Origin: Flavobacteriaceae bacterium
GTDB taxonomy: Bacteria; Bacteroidota; Bacteroidia; Flavobacteriales; Flavobacteriaceae
Assembly: GCA_013043685.1 (NCBI GenBank)
Contig: JABDNT010000045.1
Location: forward strand, 1 to 51,731
Length of the DNA: 51,731 nt
Direction: 5' to 3'
Made by a program: the position numbers and the translations under genes. The notes under the pieces were generated by a model. That model was not told the origin of the DNA and did not search any database. It saw nothing but the letters and a program-made list of their open reading frames with translations. Shown one piece after another: positions 9,437 through 17,793 of the stretch (position 1 is the stretch's first letter; each line of letters opens with the position of its first letter).

Positions 9437-9874
9437 TTACCCTACTGAAATGTTATCGGTCAGTTCGTTGCCGCTTCCCCCTCCATACGGAAAATGTTGC
9501 TTGAGTTGTTCACCAGCCATCAGGATACCGTCCACCAGTCCTTGCTTAACATCACCCAATTTAAATTGACTCACGATTACATCTTTAGTACTTTCCCAGA
9601 AGTCGGGAGCTACAACTTCATTGATCCCGGTGTCGCCCATGATCACCAGGGTACGGTCTTCAACCGCCACATAGATCAGGACTCCATTACTCAATTTAGT
9701 GTTATTCATATGAAGGAAATCAAAAACTTCGGCAGCCCTTTCAAACGCATCCATGTTGGAATGAGCTTCCAAATGAACACGAATCTCTCCGGATGTATTC
9801 TTTTCTGCGCTTCTAATAGCGTTTATTACCTCAGCTTCTTCCTGTGGCATAAGAAAGTCTTCAAGTTTCGACAT
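9437..9874 (-). CDS. Cytosolic TPM-domain protein
   Basis: 145 residues starting MSKLEDFLMPQEE; a GTG at 9883 would add only three residues, so the ATG is preferred. A TPM domain covers nearly the whole protein (SGEIRVHLEAH, NGVLIYVAVEDRTLVIMGD). No signal peptide or membrane helix is visible, unlike the following paralogue. It sits between lemA and the membrane-bound TPM gene with almost no spacing, so the three are likely one transcription unit. Function unknown beyond the family. Confidence 0.88.
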   Translation of the reverse strand: MSKLEDFLMPQEEAEVINAIRSAEKNTSGEIRVHLEAHSNMDAFERAAEVFDFLHMNNTKLSNGVLIYVAVEDRTLVIMGDTGINEVVAPDFWESTKDVIVSQFKLGDVKQGLVDGILMAGEQLKQHFPYGGGSGNELTDNISVG

Positions 9875-9890
9875 GGTTTTCACTTACTTT

Positions 9891-10478
9891 TTAGAATTCA
9901 ACAACCGGGGCTTCATCGGTTCCTTCTTTGGCTTCAAAATAGGCTCGTTCATCAAAACCAAGCATACCTGCGAACATATTAGCAGGTATCTTTTTGATCT
10001 TAGTATTGTACGGTAGAACTTTTTCATTGTAGCGGTTTCGTTCTACATTGATCCTGTTTTCAGTGCGTTCCAGCTCGTTAATAAGTTCCTTGAAGTTTTC
10101 ATTTGCCTTGAGGTCCGGATATCTTTCAAATACAGCCAAAAGTCGGGCAAGGGCCGATGTTAACCCGCTTTGCACTTCCTGAAATTGCTCTAACTGAGCA
10201 GGGGTAATGTTGGATGGATCTATAGTAACAGAAGTCGCTTTGCTTCTTGCTTCAATCACCATGGTAAGCGTTTCCTGTTCAAATTCGGCATAGCCTTTCG
10301 CTGTTTTCACAATATTAGGAATGAGGTCTGCACGTCTCTGATACGAACTTTCAACATTTCCCCACTGCGAGGAAGCATCTTCGTTTAATTCTACCAGGGC
10401 GTTATTCAGATTCACAGCGTAGAATCCGCCAATAACAAGGAGCCCCACAATAACGATCACGGGTAGCCATTTTTTCAT
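9891..10478 (-). CDS. LemA family membrane protein
   Basis: A 195-residue protein with one N-terminal membrane anchor (residues 4-24, VIVIVGLLVIGGFYAVN) and a long helical domain carrying the family signature QRRADLIPNIVKTAKGYAEF at about 47-66. The C-terminal part has the usual NRYNEKVLPYNTKIKKIP segment. LemA proteins are widespread and structurally helical, with no settled function. Placed 12 bp after the MerR-like gene and 16 bp before the TPM pair. Confidence 0.93.
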   Translation of the reverse strand: MKKWLPVIVIVGLLVIGGFYAVNLNNALVELNEDASSQWGNVESSYQRRADLIPNIVKTAKGYAEFEQETLTMVIEARSKATSVTIDPSNITPAQLEQFQEVQSGLTSALARLLAVFERYPDLKANENFKELINELERTENRINVERNRYNEKVLPYNTKIKKIPANMFAGMLGFDERAYFEAKEGTDEAPVVEF

Positions 10479-10490
10479 GTTTTATTGATT

Positions 10491-10820
10491 TTAGAGTTGG
10501 TTTTTTATTTTGAGCAGTTCTGCTTTTACAGTCTCTAATTTACGAATTATCTCAAAGTTGTCCAGAGTTTTCTTTCGGTTTTCCTTTAGATGAATTTTCG
10601 CACCGTCGAGTGTAAACCCCCGCTCTTTCACCAAATGATAGATCAACTCAAGATTCTTAATATCGTCCTGGGTAAATTTTCGGTTGCCTTTTGCATTTTT
10701 CTTAGGCTGAAGTACATCGAATTCCTTTTCCCAAAAACGCAGTAGTGAAGTATTTACATTGAATGCCCTGGCGACTTCGCCTATCCCATAATATCGTTTT
10801 TCGGGCAGTTCTACATGCAT
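10491..10820 (-). CDS. Short MerR-family transcriptional regulator
   Basis: 109 residues: a MerR-type winged helix-turn-helix (YYGIGEVARAFNVNTSLLRFWEKEF at about 10-34, given here in part) followed by a coiled-coil dimerisation helix (about 78-109). There is no C-terminal effector domain and no Cys, so it does not look like a metal or drug sensor. Its ATG shares one base with the TGA of the M23 gene (TGATG), indicating translational coupling. Such short MerR proteins next to an M23 peptidase and LemA are common in the Bacteroidota; the targets are unknown. Confidence 0.88.
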   Translation of the reverse strand: MHVELPEKRYYGIGEVARAFNVNTSLLRFWEKEFDVLQPKKNAKGNRKFTQDDIKNLELIYHLVKERGFTLDGAKIHLKENRKKTLDNFEIIRKLETVKAELLKIKNQL

Positions 10821-11797
10821 CAGTCGAGAGATTGATTTTCCTGTTGTGCGTTCTGAAGTAAGATAGCAAATTCCTCCGGAGTTAGGTTTCCGTAGTAGAA
10901 ATTGATGGGATTAATCCGTTCGTTATCCTTAAAGATCTCATAGTGCAGGTGAGGGGCTTCACTCCGTCCTGTACTTCCCACAAATCCAATTAGGTCACCG
11001 CGTTTTACCCGCTGGCCTCTTCGAACCTTATAGTCGTATAAGTGGGCGTAAAGGCTTTCATAACCATAACCATGATCGATTCGGATATGCTTTCCGTAAC
11101 CAGAGGCGGTGTTATCCGCACGTTTAACTACGCCGTCTCCTGAAGCATAAATGGGTGTACCTCGTCTTGCCGTGAAGTCCATTCCCCAGTGGAATTTTCG
11201 TGCCTTGGTAAATGGATCGGTGCGATATCCGAAACCGGAAGCAACCCGGGTTAGATCTTCATTCTTAACGGGTTGGATGGCTGGAATTGCAGCGAGCAGC
11301 TGTTCTTTCTCTTCGGCCATCTTGGCTACTTCATCCAGGGATCTGGATTGTACCACAATTTGTTTGGTGAGTATATCAAGTCGTCTGCTGGTGCCTATAA
11401 TTAGCCTCGAATTATCGAATCCTTCCAGATCCTTATAGCGGTTAATACCACCAAATCCAGCTTTTCGCTGTTCTTCTGGTATTGGATTAGCTTCGAAGTA
11501 AACCCTGTAAAGATTATTGTCTCTGTCTGCTACTTCTGTTAAAACTAATTCCGCTTGTTCCATTTTTTTATTCAGCAGTTCGAACTGTAGTTCCATATTA
11601 ATCAGTTCCCGCTTCAGCTCTTTCTCTTTTGGTGTTTCAACATAGGGTAAGTTGATGTATACAAGTAGCAGCAGAAAACCACTCAAGAACATTCCAAGTA
11701 AACTAAGCAGGAAAATGCCAAACTTTCGTCCCTTTTTAGACTCTATTTTTCGATAGGACAGGGTTTCACTATCATAGTAATATTTAACCTTAGACAT
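10820..11797 (-). CDS. Membrane-anchored M23 family metallopeptidase
   Basis: 325 residues: a cytoplasmic N-terminus, a membrane helix at about 27-49 (FLLSLLGMFLSGFLLLLVYI), a periplasmic coiled coil (about 55-110), then an M23 LytM domain at about 190-300. The zinc ligands are visible as H-x3-D in FHWGMDF and HxH in APHLHYE, so the enzyme is probably active as a peptidoglycan endopeptidase. It is the first gene of the five-gene operon and is divergent from alaS. Confidence 0.93.
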   Translation of the reverse strand: MSKVKYYYDSETLSYRKIESKKGRKFGIFLLSLLGMFLSGFLLLLVYINLPYVETPKEKELKRELINMELQFELLNKKMEQAELVLTEVADRDNNLYRVYFEANPIPEEQRKAGFGGINRYKDLEGFDNSRLIIGTSRRLDILTKQIVVQSRSLDEVAKMAEEKEQLLAAIPAIQPVKNEDLTRVASGFGYRTDPFTKARKFHWGMDFTARRGTPIYASGDGVVKRADNTASGYGKHIRIDHGYGYESLYAHLYDYKVRRGQRVKRGDLIGFVGSTGRSEAPHLHYEIFKDNERINPINFYYGNLTPEEFAILLQNAQQENQSLD

Positions 11798-11858
11798 ACG
11801 TTAAAAAAACTTATTTTTGCTCGTTGTAGGGTAGTGTTAACTTTAACCAAACGTTCTG

Positions 11859-11866
11859 CAAAGATA
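11859..11866 (-). promoter_or_regulatory. -7 promoter box for the M23-MerR-LemA-TPM operon
   Basis: On the minus strand TATCTTTG is an exact TANNTTTG about 61 nt before the M23 start codon. On the opposite strand a TATTTTTG near 11813 may serve alaS with a leader of roughly 100 nt. Confidence 0.45.
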
Positions 11867-11919
11867 GAAATTGTTTTGCGGATAGTAATTATAAACAATC
11901 GGAGCCAAAAATACGTTGT

Positions 11920-14532
11920 ATGAAATCACAGGAAGTCCGTTCCAAATTTTTAGATTTTTTCGAATCGAAGTCACATGAGATAGTCCGTTCAGCACCTATG
12001 GTGATCAAGGATGATCCCACACTGATGTTCACCAATGCGGGAATGAATCAATTTAAGGAATATTTCCTTGGAAATAGTACGCCAAAAAATGAACGTGTTG
12101 CGGATACCCAAAAATGTCTTCGCGTTAGTGGTAAGCATAATGACCTGGAAGAAGTAGGCATGGATACATACCACCACACTATGTTCGAGATGCTGGGGAA
12201 CTGGAGCTTTGGCAATTACTTTAAAAAAGAAGCCATCGAATGGGCATGGGAACTGCTCACTGAAGTATACGGAATCGATGAAGATAAACTGTATGTAACG
12301 ATTTTTGAAGGTGATGAAGATGAAGGACTGGAAAGAGATCAGGATGCATTTGATTACTGGAAACAATTTATAAAAGAAGACCGTATTCTCAACGGTTCCA
12401 AACACGATAATTTTTGGGAAATGGGTGATCAGGGACCTTGTGGCCCATGTAGTGAGATACATGTAGACATTCGTTCCGAAGAAGATAAAGCTAAAGTTTC
12501 AGGAGCCGATCTGGTAAATAAAGATCATCCTCAGGTCGTAGAGATCTGGAACCTGGTCTTTATGCAATTTAACCGAAAAGCAGATAGCAGCCTTGAGAAA
12601 CTTCCCGCTCAGCATGTGGATACCGGGATGGGGTTTGAAAGGTTGTGCATGGTCTTGCAGGACAAACAAAGTAATTACGATACAGATGTTTTCTCGCCAC
12701 TCATCCGTGAGATCGAAGCCATTTCGAATAACAAATATGGCAAAGATGAAAAGATCGATGTAGCCATAAGGGTTATTGCCGATCATGTTCGTGCCGTGGC
12801 TTTCTCTATCGCCGATGGCCAGTTACCTTCTAATTCGGGTGCCGGATATGTGATTAGAAGAATATTGCGGCGAGCCATCCGCTATGGTTTTACCTTTCTG
12901 AATAAAAAAGAACCCTTTATCTTTCGCCTTACCGAAACCCTGGTCAAACAATTAGGCGGCGCATTTCCCGAGCTTGTATCAGAAAAGAACCTTATAACGA
13001 ATGTTATTAGGGAAGAAGAACATTCCTTCCTGAGAACGCTTGATCAGGGATTGGTGTTACTTGAAAATATAATCGGTGAAGGAAAGAATAAAGAAATTTC
13101 AGGAAAGAAAGTATTCGAATTATACGACACCTATGGATTTCCGAAGGATCTTACCGGACTCATTCTCAGGGAACGGGGCTATTCATATAATGAGAAGGAG
13201 TTTGATGAAGAGCTTCAGAAACAAAAAGAACGTTCCCGGGCCGCAGGTAAAGTCGAAACCGGTGATTGGGTGATCCTAAGCGACGATTCAGAGGAAGAAT
13301 TCATTGGCTACGATTCGCTGGAAGCAAATGTAAAAATAACACGGTACCGTAAAACTGAAAGTCAGAAGGAAGGAGAACTATATCAATTGGTCTTCAATCT
13401 TACTCCTTTCTATCCTGAGGGAGGTGGCCAGGTGGGAGACAAGGGATATCTTGAGGCTCAGGATGGTGAAGTGGTTTATGTAGTAGATACCCGTAATGAG
13501 AACAACCTTATTATTCATTTTGTAAAGAATTTACCACGCGATCCGAAAGGAAGTTTTAAAGCGGTTGTAGATGCAAAACAGCGTGCCAGGACGGCTTCCA
13601 ACCACTCTGCAACACATTTGCTGCACCAGGCACTGCGCAATATCCTGGGGGAACATGTTTCGCAAAAAGGTTCTATGGTTCACAGCCGTTACCTGAGATT
13701 CGATTTTTCTCACTTTAGTAAAGTATCGGAAGACGAATTGCGACAAGTAGAAGATTTCGTCAATGCCAGGATACGGGAGAGCATTGCCCTGGAAGAACGC
13801 CGAAATATACCTTATCAGCAAGCTATTGATGAAGGCGCTTTGGCATTCTTTGGCGAGAAGTATGGAGATACGGTTCGTGCGATCAAATTTGGGAAATCCA
13901 TGGAACTGTGCGGAGGTACTCATGTTGGCAATACCAGTGACGTATGGCATTTCATTATAACTTCCGAGAGTGCAATAGCATCCGGCGTGAGAAGGATTGA
14001 AGCAATCACTGGTGATGCTGCTAAATCGTATTTTGTAGACAGAAGCGATGCGTATAAGAAAGTCCAAAGGGCGTTGAATAATACCAAAGACCCGATTGGT
14101 GCCATTGAAAAGATACAGGAAGAAAATAATTCTCTTCAGAAGCAAATTCAACTATTGCTTAAAGACAAGGCCAAAGACATGAAGGGAGATATTAAAAATG
14201 AATTACAGGAGGTCAACGGAATTCAATTTATTGCACGGGAAGTTGCACTTGATGCCGGTGGAATGAAAGACCTGGCCTTCGAATTAGGAAGCGAAATAGA
14301 AAATCTATTCCTTTTATTTGGATCGAATCATGATGGAAAAGCCTTACTCGCCTGCTATATTTCCAGGGAACTGGTGGCTTCAAAAGATTTGAATGCCGGT
14401 ACCATAGTCCGTGAGCTTGGTAAATATATCCAGGGCGGCGGTGGCGGACAGCCATTCTTTGCAACTGCCGGAGGTAAAAATCCCGATGGAATTTCGGAGG
14501 CGTTATCGGCCGCCAGGGAATATATTTCCTAG
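11920..14532 (+). CDS. alaS: Alanyl-tRNA synthetase
   Basis: Charges tRNA-Ala. At 870 residues it has the usual full length. The class II catalytic core covers residues 1 to about 250 ([26 protein letters not shown]-type motif, and [10 protein letters not shown]). The editing domain has the zinc ligands HSATH at about 562-566 and CGGTH at about 663-667. A coiled coil precedes the C-terminal C-Ala domain, which carries the glycine-rich [14 protein letters not shown]. All catalytic and editing signatures are intact. It starts divergent from the M23 operon, and the GSCFA gene follows after 2 bp. Confidence 0.98.
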   Translation: MKSQEVRSKFLDFFESKSHEIVRSAPMVIKDDPTLMFTNAGMNQFKEYFLGNSTPKNERVADTQKCLRVSGKHNDLEEVGMDTYHHTMFEMLGNWSFGNYFKKEAIEWAWELLTEVYGIDEDKLYVTIFEGDEDEGLERDQDAFDYWKQFIKEDRILNGSKHDNFWEMGDQGPCGPCSEIHVDIRSEEDKAKVSGADLVNKDHPQVVEIWNLVFMQFNRKADSSLEKLPAQHVDTGMGFERLCMVLQDKQSNYDTDVFSPLIREIEAISNNKYGKDEKIDVAIRVIADHVRAVAFSIADGQLPSNSGAGYVIRRILRRAIRYGFTFLNKKEPFIFRLTETLVKQLGGAFPELVSEKNLITNVIREEEHSFLRTLDQGLVLLENIIGEGKNKEISGKKVFELYDTYGFPKDLTGLILRERGYSYNEKEFDEELQKQKERSRAAGKVETGDWVILSDDSEEEFIGYDSLEANVKITRYRKTESQKEGELYQLVFNLTPFYPEGGGQVGDKGYLEAQDGEVVYVVDTRNENNLIIHFVKNLPRDPKGSFKAVVDAKQRARTASNHSATHLLHQALRNILGEHVSQKGSMVHSRYLRFDFSHFSKVSEDELRQVEDFVNARIRESIALEERRNIPYQQAIDEGALAFFGEKYGDTVRAIKFGKSMELCGGTHVGNTSDVWHFIITSESAIASGVRRIEAITGDAAKSYFVDRSDAYKKVQRALNNTKDPIGAIEKIQEENNSLQKQIQLLLKDKAKDMKGDIKNELQEVNGIQFIAREVALDAGGMKDLAFELGSEIENLFLLFGSNHDGKALLACYISRELVASKDLNAGTIVRELGKYIQGGGGGQPFFATAGGKNPDGISEALSAAREYIS

Positions 14533-14534
14533 GT

Positions 14535-15482
14535 ATGAAACTGCAAACCCAAATACCAATAAGAAAAGAATCTAATCAGATCGATTACGATTCCAGGGTG
14601 TTACTATTGGGCTCGTGTTTTACCGAAAATATAGGAGCGAAGCTCGATTATTACAAGTTTCAGAATCTTCAGAATCCCTTTGGAATCTTATTTCATCCCA
14701 AACCCATAGAAAGATTGATCAGGCGTGCGGTGAAGTTGGTTCAATTTGTTGAATCAGACATCTTCGAACAAGATGGACAATGGCGCTGCATGGAAGTACA
14801 CTCCCTGGTTTCGCATCCCGATAAAATTACCTACCTGAAGCTTCTGAACGAAAAGCTAGCGGAATTTACCGAATATTTAAAAAATGCCACACATGTGATC
14901 ATAACTTTCGGCAGCGCCTGGGGATATCGTTACCATAAGACGAACGAGATCGCAGGGAATTGCCACAAAATACCACAAAAGGAGTTTCGAAAAGAAATTG
15001 CCTCGGTACAGGATGTTTCCGAATGCATGAATAACATTGCCGAAGCCATTCATGGTTTGAATCCATCTGCCAGTCTCATATATACGGTTTCTCCGGTACG
15101 GCATTTAAAAGATGGTTTTATAGAAAACACTCGTAGCAAATCACATCTTATAGCCGGAATTCATGCATTGACAGATCGTGATACGGCAATCTCTTATTAT
15201 CCATCCTATGAAATGATGATGGATGAAATGCGCGATTATCGTTTTTATACCGAAGATATGCTGCATCCAAACAAGACAGCGGTAGAAATTATTTGGGATC
15301 GTTTTGAGGGAGTATGGATAGATCCTCAGACCGAACCTTTGCGCAAAGAGATCGCATCCATACAATCCGGACTTGCGCATAAACCATTCAATCCAAATAG
15401 CGAGTCGTACAGGGAATTTCAGCTCGATCTTCAGCAAAAGATCAGCCGAATACAAGATGTATTGCCGCATCTGGAATTTTAA
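14535..15482 (+). CDS. GSCFA domain protein
   Basis: 315 residues, named for its GSCFTENIG motif at residues 27-35. The fold is SGNH/GDSL-hydrolase-like: GSCF gives the nucleophile Ser block, TFGSAWGYR (about residues 123-131) the Gly block, and DMLHPNKTA (about 240-248) carries the D-x2-H pair. The substrate is not known. It follows alaS by 2 bp and is likely co-transcribed with it. Found widely in the Bacteroidota. Confidence 0.9.
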   Translation: MKLQTQIPIRKESNQIDYDSRVLLLGSCFTENIGAKLDYYKFQNLQNPFGILFHPKPIERLIRRAVKLVQFVESDIFEQDGQWRCMEVHSLVSHPDKITYLKLLNEKLAEFTEYLKNATHVIITFGSAWGYRYHKTNEIAGNCHKIPQKEFRKEIASVQDVSECMNNIAEAIHGLNPSASLIYTVSPVRHLKDGFIENTRSKSHLIAGIHALTDRDTAISYYPSYEMMMDEMRDYRFYTEDMLHPNKTAVEIIWDRFEGVWIDPQTEPLRKEIASIQSGLAHKPFNPNSESYREFQLDLQQKISRIQDVLPHLEF

Positions 15483-15530
15483 TATTGAAAGAAATTAACT
15501 AATTTGAACATTCATATAAAATTTGTCATT

Positions 15531-16907
15531 ATGAAATTCATGGTAACCCTTTTTTTAGCGTTGTCGATATCGCTGCAGGCACAGGTCCCTTCACCTCGCA
15601 GCACACAATCTACTAATACCGGACCTTATTGGACCAAATCCGGTGATTATGACTACACATTGTACGATGGAAACGGGAATAAATTAACCAATGTGAAGGA
15701 TCTCAAATACCTGAGTACAGATACCTTGAGTGTTCTGGATAAGAATGCTCGGGATATATACCTGCTAGCCGATTTTAAGAATGCTTCCGACGGATCTTCA
15801 GGAAAGGCATCGATATTGCAAAAAAACGTAGGAACCAATTTTTACATCACCAATCCGTATTCCTTCTCTTTCTTTGTTGATGATACTGCGAGAACCGGCC
15901 CCTTTTGTAATATTGAAGGCAGTTACATTTATTATGTATCCGAAGAGGGAAGCACCTACCGATTGCCAGATATCAGGAAATTTTCTAACTGGGGTTCCAA
16001 TACTGCCGAAAAACTTTCGTATACAGCGATTAATACCTATTGGTACAGGGATGCGGACAATAAAGAGTATGGAATAATCAAAGAAGGTAAAACGCTCGAT
16101 TATTCAAAAGTTACCCCGGAAAAGGATGGAAATGATATGGTGATAACAGTAAGCGGTGTTAAGACTTACCGCCTCCCGGGTTATTATACCATGGCTTCTT
16201 TTGTGTACAAGCCTGTGGAAATGTATACCCCCGCCAGGGAAGAAACAGTTTCTACCGGTTGTGTGAAGGGAGATTGCCAGAATGGCTGGGGTAAGTATCA
16301 GTATGATAACGGATATTACGACGGTTTCTGGCTTGATGGAATGAAGAACGGATATGGCTTATACAGATGGAACGATACAGGCGATTACATTGGAAATTGG
16401 GCAAACGATCAAATGGAAGGTTATGGGGTCTATACTGCAGATAATGATGACAGTATCAAAGGGGTTTTCAGAAATGGTCAGTTAAATGGCATCGGTGTTA
16501 CAAAGACTGGTGATAAATGGGAACAAGGTATCTTTAATGACGGTAACCTCGAATCAAAACACACTTTTTACTCGACGGGCAACGACACAGGTTGTACCGC
16601 GGGAGACTGCCAGGACAAATACGGACGCTACAAATGGAGCAATGGTGATTCCTTTACAGGATTCTTCCGAAATGGAAACATGTACATAGGGACCTATAAA
16701 TTTGCCAATGGGGATAAGTACAGCGGGATGTTCAATAACGATAATCAATACCACGGTATGGGACGTTTTTGGTTCAATAATGGCGCCTATTATGGTGGAC
16801 AATGGCTAAATGGAAAATATAGTGGTAGGGGTTATTACAGCGAAAAAGATACAAGTCCGAAAGTTGGTCAATGGAAAGACGGAGAACTTGTTAAATCCTT
16901 GAATTGA
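15531..16907 (+). CDS. Exported MORN-repeat protein
   Basis: 458 residues from the ATG at 15531; an upstream in-frame TTG at 15504 would place charged residues ahead of the signal peptide. The signal peptide is residues 1-18 (MVTLFLALSISLQAQ region). Residues about 20-230 form an uncharacterised beta-rich domain. From about 240 on there are seven or so MORN-type units (DGMKNGYGLYRWN, NGAYYGGQWLNGKYSGRGYY in part). Two copies of a C-x3-DCQ signature (TGCVKGDCQNG and TGCTAGDCQDK) head the two blocks of repeats. MORN repeats usually mediate membrane or protein contact; a periplasmic or outer-membrane role is likely but unproven. Confidence 0.85.
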   Translation: MKFMVTLFLALSISLQAQVPSPRSTQSTNTGPYWTKSGDYDYTLYDGNGNKLTNVKDLKYLSTDTLSVLDKNARDIYLLADFKNASDGSSGKASILQKNVGTNFYITNPYSFSFFVDDTARTGPFCNIEGSYIYYVSEEGSTYRLPDIRKFSNWGSNTAEKLSYTAINTYWYRDADNKEYGIIKEGKTLDYSKVTPEKDGNDMVITVSGVKTYRLPGYYTMASFVYKPVEMYTPAREETVSTGCVKGDCQNGWGKYQYDNGYYDGFWLDGMKNGYGLYRWNDTGDYIGNWANDQMEGYGVYTADNDDSIKGVFRNGQLNGIGVTKTGDKWEQGIFNDGNLESKHTFYSTGNDTGCTAGDCQDKYGRYKWSNGDSFTGFFRNGNMYIGTYKFANGDKYSGMFNNDNQYHGMGRFWFNNGAYYGGQWLNGKYSGRGYYSEKDTSPKVGQWKDGELVKSLN

Positions 16908-16925
16908 GAGTTTAAATCTAAACTC
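16908..16925 (+). terminator. Stem-loop after the MORN gene
   Basis: GAGTTTA-AATC-TAAACTC forms a perfect 7-bp stem just after the stop codon. It is not followed by a T run, so it may be a weak terminator or a 3'-end stabiliser. Confidence 0.35.
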
Positions 16926-16980
16926 CGTTCATTATTAGAAAATATTTTACAGGAAACTACTCGTTAATTCTTATTATACG

Positions 16981-17023
16981 TCAAATGCCGTATTGAGTGG
17001 CGTTGGGTTATAAGGCATCTTTG
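16981..17023 (+). promoter_or_regulatory. Promoter of the lipoprotein gene with shared element
   Basis: TGCCGTATTGA (from 16986) contains the -33 TTG (16993-16995); CATCTTTG (16016+1000 to 17023, that is 17016-17023) is the -7 box with one mismatch, 20 bp further on. The GCC of the element (16987) lies exactly 33 bp before the TTTG. The same arrangement occurs at the promoters ending 17769 and 19814. Confidence 0.65.
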
Positions 17024-17053
17024 CCTTGTTCAACTACTTAAAACCCAACAATT

Positions 17054-17599
17054 ATGAAAACTCTAAGAAGATCACTTTACTACGCAACTCTATGTTTGGC
17101 ATTGGTCCTTACGGCATGTAGTAGCGATGACGACAATGAAACTAACAATAATGAAGGTAATAATGGAGGAAGCGGAGAACTGTTTATTGCGAAGATAGAC
17201 GGTAATGATTTTGCCGCTTCACAGGACCCTGCAACCTTAATAGGAGCGACTAAAAGTACTGCAAACGGGATGACATTAATCACCGGCCAGGGAAGTACAA
17301 ATACGGGTGAATTTATCAACTTTGGTATTTTCGATTATAATGGTCCGGGTACCTATATAACAGGGAATAATCTCACCAACCCTAATTATCTTAGGTATGG
17401 CGAGTTAGTTGGTCAAACTGCGATGGTCTGGGGTTCAGATCTGGCGACTTTTGCAGCGGGCATAGGTCCGGGAGAGCTCGTTGTAACTGTAGACGCAGAT
17501 GGCAAGCTTGAAGGTACATTTACTTTTGAGGGATATAACGCTCAGGATATGACCACCAAGATGGTCACCCAGGGACAATTTAACGTAACTATCGACTAA
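17054..17599 (+). CDS. Lipoprotein, DUF6252-like
   Basis: 181 residues. The signal peptide ends in a lipobox LTAC with Cys at residue 22, followed by an acidic, Asn-rich linker (SSDDDNETNNNEGNNGG). The mature domain (FIAKIDGNDFAAS to the C-terminus QGQFNVTID) looks like a small beta-sandwich of the DUF6252 type found in many flavobacterial lipoproteins. No catalytic residues are apparent. It has its own promoter, sharing an element with the two downstream genes, and is followed by a terminator-like hairpin. Confidence 0.85.
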   Translation: MKTLRRSLYYATLCLALVLTACSSDDDNETNNNEGNNGGSGELFIAKIDGNDFAASQDPATLIGATKSTANGMTLITGQGSTNTGEFINFGIFDYNGPGTYITGNNLTNPNYLRYGELVGQTAMVWGSDLATFAAGIGPGELVVTVDADGKLEGTFTFEGYNAQDMTTKMVTQGQFNVTID

Positions 17600-17644
17600 T
17601 TTCAAACATATTAAGAAAATCTCAGTGTTGAGGTTTTTACGTGG

Positions 17645-17685
17645 AGCCGGGAGTCTCGCATTATGCGTGGATTTCCGGTTTTTTA
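17645..17685 (+). terminator. Probable terminator after the lipoprotein gene
   Basis: AGCCGG (17645-17650) pairs with CCGGTT (17675-17680) around an inner CGCA-TTA-TGCG hairpin, followed by a run of T to 17684. The internal loop makes it imperfect. Confidence 0.5.
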
Positions 17686-17724
17686 TGCTCATTATCAAAA
17701 GCAGGCGAAAACTTAAAGAGAATA

Positions 17725-17769
17725 GGGCAATTGCCGTATTGAATCGCTTGGACATATACTACATCTTTG
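17725..17769 (+). promoter_or_regulatory. Promoter of the beta-propeller gene with shared element
   Basis: GGCAATTGCC (17726-17735) is a perfect 10-bp palindrome and runs into GCCGTATTGA, which carries the -33 TTG. CATCTTTG (17762-17769) follows 20 bp after that TTG. The GCC (17733) is again exactly 33 bp before TTTG (17766). An in-frame TTG at 17767 lies inside this box, which argues for the ATG at 17794 as the start codon. Confidence 0.7.
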
Positions 17770-17793
17770 AGGTGTAAACTAAAAACCACGATT

